A stretch of DNA of 64,000 bases from Pseudovirgaria hyperparasitica (lineage: Eukaryota > Ascomycota > Dothideomycetes > Acrospermales > Acrospermaceae). Shown here piece after piece: positions 57,230-64,000 of this stretch. The translations under genes and the position numbers were made by a program. The stretch is taken from the NCBI RefSeq assembly GCF_010093815.1, contig NW_022985549.1, positions 2,257,494 through 2,321,493 of the forward strand. Direction: 5' to 3'. A model generated the notes under the pieces. It was not told where the DNA came from. It did no database searches and saw nothing but the letters and a program-made list of their open reading frames with translations. The number at the start of each line of letters is the position of its first letter. Positions within the stretch are counted from its first letter, which is position 1.

Positions 57230-58674
57230 TTATATCTTTTCTCCTTCCAGGATAGGTTTCGCCTCTTCCGACTTCCACCAGCTAACACCAGCCTGACCGG
57301 GATATTCATACTGGAGCATGCTTTCGTGCTTCATCTCCACGCTATATCCCGCCTCTGTCGGCGTCACCATGTATCCGTCTTTGACCTGAGCAGGATGCAG
57401 AAAATGCTCGTGCAAATGATCGACGTATTCGAGCAGACTCAGCTTCCCACTAACAACAACATAGTCAATTGTACTGAGATGTTGTGTATATTCTGGAAGA
57501 CCAACGCCTCCCGAGTGCGGTATGACTGGCACCCCGAACTTGGCAGCCATGAGTAACACAGCGAGAACCTCGTTCACTCCTCCAAGCCGGCAAGCGTCGA
57601 TCTGGCAAACTGATATAGCCTTGGCTTGTAGCAACTGCTTGAAGATGACTCTATTCTGGCACATCTCACCAGTCGCTACACCGATGCCGTATGGCTCAAG
57701 AGCTTGTCGAATTGCCGCATGCCCGAGGATATCATCTGGCGAAGTTGGCTCCTCAATGAACCAAGGCTTGTATGCGGAAAGCTCTTTCATGTAAGCAATT
57801 GCATCTGGAACAGACCACACTTGATTGGCATCGACCATGAGAACGTTTCCTTTGTCGTAGCCGAGGATTTCACGCGCGATACCCAGCCGTAGCGTGTCCT
57901 CTGCTAACGATGTGCCAACCTTGAGTTTAAAGTGTTTGTAGCCTTCGGCCAAGGTCTCCTTCAGCAACGCGCGCATCTTGTCTTCCCCGTATCCCAACCA
58001 TCCAGCGCTAGTTGTATAGGCCGGAACAGCTTTATTGGCCTCAGCGTCTTTGATACGTTGTGCCTTGCCAGACTCTCTCGACTTCAAAATGTCCAGAGCT
58101 TCTTCCGGTGTGAGTGCGTCTGTAATGTAACGAAAGTCAATGCAGCTGACGACCTCCTCAGGGCTCATGTCTGCCACGATCCGCCATACTGGTTTGTTGA
58201 GCTGCTTCGCCCAGAGATCCCATATTGCGTTCACGACGGCACCGAGAGCAAGATGAATCACACCCTTTTCCGGTCCAATCCAACGCAACTGGCTGTCAGC
58301 TACAAGATATCGCCACGTCTTGCCCCAATTTTCCGTCAGTGATTCCAAGGATTTACCAACGATCCTGTTGGCTAAGAGCGGTATGGCAGCGCAGACAATC
58401 TCGTTGCCTCTACCAATTGTAAATGTCTGCAACTATTAGCCTACGACATACAAGGTGACTATTCGACACATACCATGCCGTGACCGGTGAGATCGGAGTC
58501 TGTAGAGAGAATGCAATATGCCGATGAATAATCACCAGCTGCATTCATAGCATCCGAGCCAGTCTTGTCAAGGGACGTCTTGCTTACAATCAGCATGAGA
58601 GTTCAGGTAGATCACAAGTCTGAGCCCACCGGGAATCTGACGTCCTTGGTCTCAACCCCAGTAATGGTAACCAT
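57230..58674 (-). CDS. L-fuconate dehydratase (enolase superfamily)
   Basis: Three exons (58630-58674, 58474-58578, 57230-58426) are joined across introns of 51 and 47 nt, giving 448 aa. The start MVTITGVETKDVRFP joins TSLDKTGSDAMNAAGDYSSA, the standard beginning of this family. Catalytic residues are visible: Lys219 in FKLKVGTS, Asp249 in LMVDANQVW, Glu275 in WFIEEPTSP, Glu304 in VATGEMCQN, and His354 in PVIPHSGGVG (the His-Asp dyad base). The enzyme dehydrates L-fuconate, and related 6-deoxy-sugar acids, to 2-keto-3-deoxy acids. The gene is divergent from the DAK-like gene across about 790 bp, suggesting shared control. Confidence 0.94.
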
Positions 58675-59467
58675 CGTGAAAGGCTAGCTACGTCTTGATA
58701 CTGGTCTCGGAGGTCTTGTGTTGAAAACCGTGGATGACTAGACCACTTTGTAATTGGGACGAAGACCCGTTTCGTGCTATTTGTATGCGTGGTTTCCAGT
58801 CGTGAGGTCAACCCTACGGCGGGGCTGATAGGCGGAGAAATCTCCTCCGAGCTTGAGCGGGACTACCGACATCATGGCATAAAACGCCTTGAAAGCTTGA
58901 TTGAAGTTGGCTCAAATCGTGGTATCGGGAGCATCGCCCTTGAAACTCAAGCATTGTTGCAAGCGACGAAAATAACAATATGGAGATGTTCCGGAGAGAC
59001 GACGAGGAGATGGCTCGTATTCACTGTCAGAAGAGAAACAGATTCTGCAAGCCTCAGGCAGCAATGAAACTGAAGGATATTTTACCGTTTCTGGCCCAAG
59101 TGCAACACACCTATTTGGACGTGGATAAGATTGCTTCGGCTTATGCTTAACAACACATTAATGATATGTCCACAGCCAGAACCTAGCGATCTCCTATTGA
59201 GAACGTAGTCTGTTGAGGTCGAGTAGAAAGAATTGCCATATCTGGCAGTCCCGGGCTTTCGGCTTCCCGGAAATGGATGCGGGGAAAGCACCGTGTGTAT
59301 CGCTCGAAGATGAAGGCTTTCGCAAAATGATCTCAAGACAATTGACTCTTTATCCGAGCCTTCGGATCGTTTACAGATTTGATCGCTACCGGTGTATCGG
59401 TTTAAGGAATCAACCACCATTGTCAACGGTAGTACGACTTCAACAAAATTAATTAATAGCGCGCGTC
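58675..59467. promoter_or_regulatory. Divergent promoter, fuconate dehydratase/DAK-like
   Basis: About 790 bp between divergent starts. No CCAAT or clear TATA was found. The layout suggests a bidirectional promoter, which is an inference. Confidence 0.4.
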
Positions 59468-61089
59468 ATGTCAATTGTTGTCTCTCAAACGCTACCCTGG
59501 GACAAATCCACTCTGCAGCTTGATCGAGCAGAGAGATGGAGAACACTTGGTCCCCTCATTAGACCATCGATATCAGTCGTAAACGTCGGCAAGAGCAGCG
59601 TGGCATTAATCGACACCACTCACGCGAAGGTCTCGTCGATACATGTCGGAGCGATTGTTGAAGCTAGTATCTTTACAGACTCTACGTTCACAGAGAATGA
59701 CTTATTCGTTTGTGTGGTCAAAGAGGCTGGCGATGAGATTCGATTGGAGGAGCTATGTACGGTGATTGAGAACGCAGTTACCTCTCTGGACAGCCAGTGT
59801 TCGATAGTGCTGCAGATAGGAGAGAAGAGATCAGCAGTCCGAACAATAGGCGGTGTATTCTTGGTGACTGTGGAGAAGGAGATCGAGTTTAAACACCTTC
59901 TAGCACTACTCAAGTCCTCAAAGAACAGTGAAGAGTGAGCCGCATGTCGCTCTCCGTGCATACGTGCTCACTTTCATCTAGGCTTGCTGTCGACGAACTG
60001 GTCTCTAGCTTCCTCAAGACCGCAACGACGATAGAGGAGAGAGTGCACCCTGATAAAGTTGCAGGTTTTCCATCCATCGTCCACGCCTCGGGGAAAGCTC
60101 AGTTCGAGAATGCAACGAAGGTGTTTGAGATTGGCGCTCTCCAGCTTCTAAAAGCCACGAAATCAATCTCTGGACAAAACACCGTCAGCATTCATATTGC
60201 TGACATCAATGGTTTGTCGCAACTTGAAAGACATATAATTGCCCACGAATTAGCCAAGATCTCGAGTGAGTTTCTCCATTCACACACTCGAAGAATGCTA
60301 ACACAGAAAGACTCACTCGACATTCCATACCATATCACTTTATCTACTATCAACTTCAATGATCACTCTCCACGTGGATGGACTATATCTGTCTGTCCAG
60401 TTCCGCGAGCTATCCTTACGCCACTCACCCAGCCGTCGAATCCTCTTCTAGAAGATTCCCAATCCATACATACTTCTCCGGTAACAGCGAATTCTGCAAA
60501 TATCGTCTTCGAAGATGCCCTAGTCCGTCAAATCCTGACTCAGGGATGTTCGGCACTCATTGCAGCAGAGCCCGTTGTGACTGAATACGACACCATCGTC
60601 GGTGACGGTGACTGTGGTCTCACTCTGAAATCTGGTGCTGAGAAGGTCCTCTCTTTCATCGAGGGCAAAGATCTATCAAATCTACCCCAGGTCCTCGGAG
60701 CGCTCGTTGACGATCTGGAGGCAACTATGGGTGGCACCTCAGGAGCTCTATATTGCATATTCCTCTCTTCGCTGGCGCAGAACCTGCGAACGGCCAGGAC
60801 CGTTCCAGACGCTCTCGACCAAGCCCTCAGCCACTTGTTGGACTTTACGAGGGCGAGAAAAGGTGATCGGACGTGTTTGGATACATTGATACCTTTTGTC
60901 GAGATCCTGAAGACCACAGAAGATGTGGAGAGAGCCTTGCAAGCCGCACGAAAAGGCAACGAGGAAACGAAAAACATGCAAGCACGGCTGGGAAGAAGTG
61001 CGTATCTGGACGATAGCGCAACGAGAGGTGTGCCTGATCCTGGTGCATATGGCCTGCTGGTTTTGTTGGAGGGGTTGGCGAGTAGATAG
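59468..61089 (+). CDS. DAK-like protein: eroded DhaK half fused to DhaL
   Basis: Two exons (59468-59934 and 59982-61089) are joined in phase 2 across a 47-nt intron (GTGAGC donor, CTCAC branch point, TCTAG acceptor), giving 524 aa. Residues 350-524 are a DhaL domain with the ATP/Mg motif VTEYDTIVGDGDCGLTLKSG (GDGDCG at 363-368), then DDLEATMGGTSGALYCIFLS and RKGDRTCLDTLIPFVE, all family-standard. Residues 1-330 keep a DhaK-like order: VSIHIADINGLSQLERHIIA recalls NNLGGxSxLE, and PYHITLSTINFND recalls the SL-GF-ITL strand. The substrate-binding GGGSGHEPxHxG loop has been lost. In dihydroxyacetone kinases DhaK binds the substrate and DhaL carries ATP. This one may use a different substrate or act as a regulator. 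Confidence 0.8.
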
Positions 61090-61643
61090 TATTCAATGCA
61101 TGTACAGACTCGTGCTTGAAAACGTCAATTATTGGCTTTTTCACTCCGGCCTCCCTTTCTGTATGTCAGATGCACGTTCGGAGACATGGTAGTCTTGACG
61201 CGCGTACACCTCGGGCACACAAAAGACTCAGCGCAGTGCCAAATCTTTGCAATGTACGATCGAACGGATGGAAAAATGTTTAGTGAGATGGGGACAAGGT
61301 CATCTGCAAAAATGTGAGATTGCCAGGTTGCATGGGAGTGAAAGCGACGAGAGTCTGGCTAGAGACAACTTGTTGTTTACCGGCGTTTTGTGTACTAGTG
61401 GTCCGCCGGAGCTCAGGGATCCACTCTTATCCTGATAATACCTACGCCCCACACTTGCGGCTACCTCATTCAAGGGAGCCCTAAGCACTACGTACGTTGT
61501 ACACATTGAAGAACACTCGTCTCCATTCCAAGCTTCTCTACGTCCATTCCCAATTATGCCGTCCTATCCTTGAGCTTCACCAAAGCAAACCACTGATCTA
61601 TGATTCCTCTAACTTCGATCTGCTGCAGAGGGCTGGTCCGGCC
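61090..61643. other. Intergenic region
   Basis: About 550 bp between two plus-strand genes. The frame continuous with the LysM gene upstream of 61644 has no ATG, so it is taken as leader. No other feature. Confidence 0.4.
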
Positions 61644-63479
61644 ATGAGCTCTCTCAATGCCCCGAACACCACATCTTCGTCATCGCTTCGTCCGCGCAAC
61701 AGACGCCTGATATCTGGTCTCGAAGAACAAGAGCCTGCTAAGGCCGACGTCTCTGGGAACTTTTTGAAGACTTCGCCCTTCGCTTCGCCCTTCGGCTCAC
61801 GATCTACCTCTCCGCTCCCAAAGACTGGCCTGACACGGACACCATCTTCTCAGCAGACGACACAGCCATCAGCTCCATCCGAGAGAGCTCTATCATTTGG
61901 AAGAAATGGTGACGCGCTCAGTTCTATAAGCGGCTTCTGGGGGAACTCGTGGTCATCAATACAAGGGCTAGCTTCAAACGTCCTTGGAAACGACTCAGAT
62001 ACCCCAGTTCGACGCGGGAAGCTATCAACATTTGACCAACCAAAGCGGGCATCGAGCAGCGTACCGCCATCAAAATGGGGCGTTTCTACAGCACAAGCTC
62101 AAGACATTGGAGTTGGGACAAAGGAAGAGCGAGAGAATATGGTCCGAGCAATGAAACGGCGAGATTTGCTCAGCGCAAATGGTCACATGTATCAGGATAC
62201 TGTTGGTCGATTCAAGAGGAGAAATTCGGACGAGCGCATGTCAAGCTCGGCGCCTCCTGGGGAGGGAGAAGATCGCGATGCACTGGTATACGTTCATCAC
62301 GTAAAGCCTTCGGATACTCTTGCTGGCCTCACAATAAAGTACAATTGCGCGGCAGCGGTGCTCCAGAAGGCTAATCGCATGTGGCCAAATGATAGTGTAC
62401 AAGTACGGAAAAAGATTGTGCTCCCTGTGGATGCATGCGGTGTCAAAGGTCGTCGTTGCACAGGGCCAGAGGACAAGGATGAAGACCTGCTCGGGCATGA
62501 TGAGGAGTCGAAGACCATAAAAGACACAAATGACAATGGTTGGCTTTCAGGAACAAACAGTTCGACCCGGAGGCGAACAGACACAATCATATCTAACCCT
62601 ACTGCATCGACGGCATCTAACAGATCCGACTCTGAACCTCCTTGGATACATGACTCTTGGGTGATGCTACCACATGATGAAGAGCCGATTGAGATTGCAC
62701 GCTTACCACGGCGGACGCTTGGCTTCTTTCCACCTGCAAGACGGAAGAGTCTTACATTATCAGATTCGGACACTCCTTCGCCATCACTTGACCTTCCGCG
62801 ATCTCTCGATGCGACAGCCACATCTCCACAACGCTCAACACAAGACGCTTCTTCTGTAACCTCATCCCCTCCGCCCATTCGACCGATTAGAACACGAAAA
62901 CATAGTATATCACAGGGCTTCTCACTGCAGGGACCAGGTGGTGTTGGTACGCTGGGCAAGAATATTCGCGCTCCAGGTCCAGGAGAGGACGCTTTCAATA
63001 AATTCGTCGCGCAACATCTCCCGAGTCTACAGCCTCCACCCGGTCAAGAGCATTCTATACCTTGGGCACCATCTATGTTAGAGCAAGCTGGAGAAGGGTC
63101 TGGGCCAGTAGGATATTCCGCGGTTTCCAGACAGGGAGGCTTTGATTTCGAACAAGTTGGCGGTGCAATAGAGACCTGGATGCGCAAAACTGCGGCAAAG
63201 GTCTCTGCGTCAATCAACGAACAGGCAAACACGAACAGCCGCAGATTTGCACCTGTCCCGGGATTGGCCGCAGAAGGAGGTGGACTGGGCGACCTTATAG
63301 AGCTCCGTGATGATGCATTCGAAATCGGTGATGACGAAGAAGACATTCTCAGAGGCCGCCCATCTACAATCGAGACCACTATATCGACAGATACCAGCTC
63401 GGCGCGACCGGACTTGCCTACCACAATGAAGCAAAGAGAATCACGGGCAGGTGGCAGCAAGGGAGGGAAAGGAGACTGA
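61644..63479 (+). CDS. LysM-domain protein without signal peptide
   Basis: A single exon of 611 aa, starting at the first ATG in frame (MSSLNAPNTTSSSSLRPRNR). No signal peptide or transmembrane helix is visible, so it is probably cytosolic. A LysM motif at about residues 216-268 reads ALVYVHHVKPSDTLAGLTIK, then YNCAAAVLQKANRMWPNDSV and QVRKKIVLPVD. Intracellular LysM proteins (LYSMD1/2 type) exist in animals and fungi, and a glycan-binding role is not proven for them. The flanks are Ser/Pro-rich and disordered (SSISGFWGNSWSSIQGLASN near residues 94-113; SDTPSPSLDLPRSLDATATS). Near the C-terminus a folded-looking segment, FVAQHLPSLQPPPG and FDFEQVGGAIETWMRKTAAK, recurs in fungal homologues as I remember them. 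Confidence 0.85.
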   Translation: MSSLNAPNTTSSSSLRPRNRRLISGLEEQEPAKADVSGNFLKTSPFASPFGSRSTSPLPKTGLTRTPSSQQTTQPSAPSERALSFGRNGDALSSISGFWGNSWSSIQGLASNVLGNDSDTPVRRGKLSTFDQPKRASSSVPPSKWGVSTAQAQDIGVGTKEERENMVRAMKRRDLLSANGHMYQDTVGRFKRRNSDERMSSSAPPGEGEDRDALVYVHHVKPSDTLAGLTIKYNCAAAVLQKANRMWPNDSVQVRKKIVLPVDACGVKGRRCTGPEDKDEDLLGHDEESKTIKDTNDNGWLSGTNSSTRRRTDTIISNPTASTASNRSDSEPPWIHDSWVMLPHDEEPIEIARLPRRTLGFFPPARRKSLTLSDSDTPSPSLDLPRSLDATATSPQRSTQDASSVTSSPPPIRPIRTRKHSISQGFSLQGPGGVGTLGKNIRAPGPGEDAFNKFVAQHLPSLQPPPGQEHSIPWAPSMLEQAGEGSGPVGYSAVSRQGGFDFEQVGGAIETWMRKTAAKVSASINEQANTNSRRFAPVPGLAAEGGGLGDLIELRDDAFEIGDDEEDILRGRPSTIETTISTDTSSARPDLPTTMKQRESRAGGSKGGKGD

Positions 63480-64000
63480 TCGGAGCAGACGAACGTGATA
63501 TAATGGACTTTTGAGACGTTCAGGCGTCAGGTGCTGGATCGACTGATTTTTAGAGCGATTGTAGCCTGGATATTTGGAGCAGATGTTGGCGCTGGACTTA
63601 TTCTATATGACATTCTAGCATTGTATCTTTGGAGCGGCTCGAGTAGCCAGGAATCAATGTACTTGTGAGAGAATCACACACAGCATCCTATCTTGTGCGC
63701 TCCGCGTCCGCGCGCTTGGAATATAGAGCATGTATAGATCTATACATGCACGCACTCTTCGATGAAGACGTTGCTCTCGAGTCCTGAAATTGATACAAAA
63801 TCTCTCGGTTTCCTGTGTTCGGTCGTGACATTTAGATCAAGCATCTTTACTGCATACAACTTTGAGACTGGACCGTTCATATCGTTTTTGAGAGTGAGGA
63901 ATCTATCATCATAGGTAGGTAGCTACTGCTTCCATCTGAGTGTATTACCTTTGAGTGTATCACTTCATGCGAAAATTGCATATACCGAGGTATGCTGAAT
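63480..64000. other. 3' flank to window end
   Basis: About 520 bp after the LysM gene, containing its 3' UTR. No further gene start is visible before the window ends. Confidence 0.4.

Noticed and set aside
1-64000. CRISPR arrays, bacterial operons or phage genes
   Set aside because: No regularly spaced direct repeats or prokaryotic gene organisation; the split genes are fungal.

Overview
The window is nuclear DNA of a filamentous ascomycete (Pezizomycotina; a Dothideomycete is my best guess, by inference only). The genes are split by many short GT-AG introns (about 47-83 nt, with CTRAC-like branch points). Families typical of these fungi are present: a HET-domain protein, GH55 and GH47 enzymes, a CmcJ/GA4-desaturase-like protein and a Dabb-domain protein. 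There are no operons, CRISPR arrays or bacterial signals. Most coordinates below come from joining exons by hand where reading frame, splice sites and family motifs agree.

Left third (1-24 kb), gene-poor. It holds the 3' end of a short-chain dehydrogenase, an AT-rich decayed region (0.9-2.7 kb), a HET-domain gene, a 4-kb gap with a 68-bp tandem repeat carrying a palindrome, an unknown 429-aa protein, a tiny gene for a dsRNA-binding-like protein lying between two long gene deserts, a glyoxalase-fold (VOC) protein, a GC-rich stand-alone RNase H-like gene, and an F-box-like/ankyrin gene.

Middle (24-47 kb), gene-dense. It holds a four-helix membrane protein, two secreted proteins of unknown function, a 79-aa single-pass membrane protein, a GH47 mannosidase-like protein, Bro1 (ESCRT pathway), mitochondrial Mdj1, a SAP30-like Sin3-binding protein, a protein with three PPHLR motifs ahead of a conserved fungal domain, possible small membrane ORFs, the rRNA methyltransferase Rrp8, and a CmcJ-like oxygenase.

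Right third (47-64 kb). It holds tRNA-Ser(GCU), a secreted alpha/beta-hydrolase, a Dabb protein, a membrane protein whose gene has a 16-nt microexon, a GH55 exo-beta-1,3-glucanase, and an L-fuconate dehydratase. The dehydratase is divergently paired with an unusual dihydroxyacetone-kinase-like protein that has an intact DhaL half and an eroded DhaK half. A LysM-domain protein without a signal peptide comes last.

The clearest functional pairing is the fuconate dehydratase/DAK-like divergent pair, which suggests a sugar-acid catabolic module. The best candidates for novelty are that DAK-like protein, the stand-alone RNase H, the PPHLR exon duplication, the isolated dsRBD-like gene and the 79-aa membrane protein.
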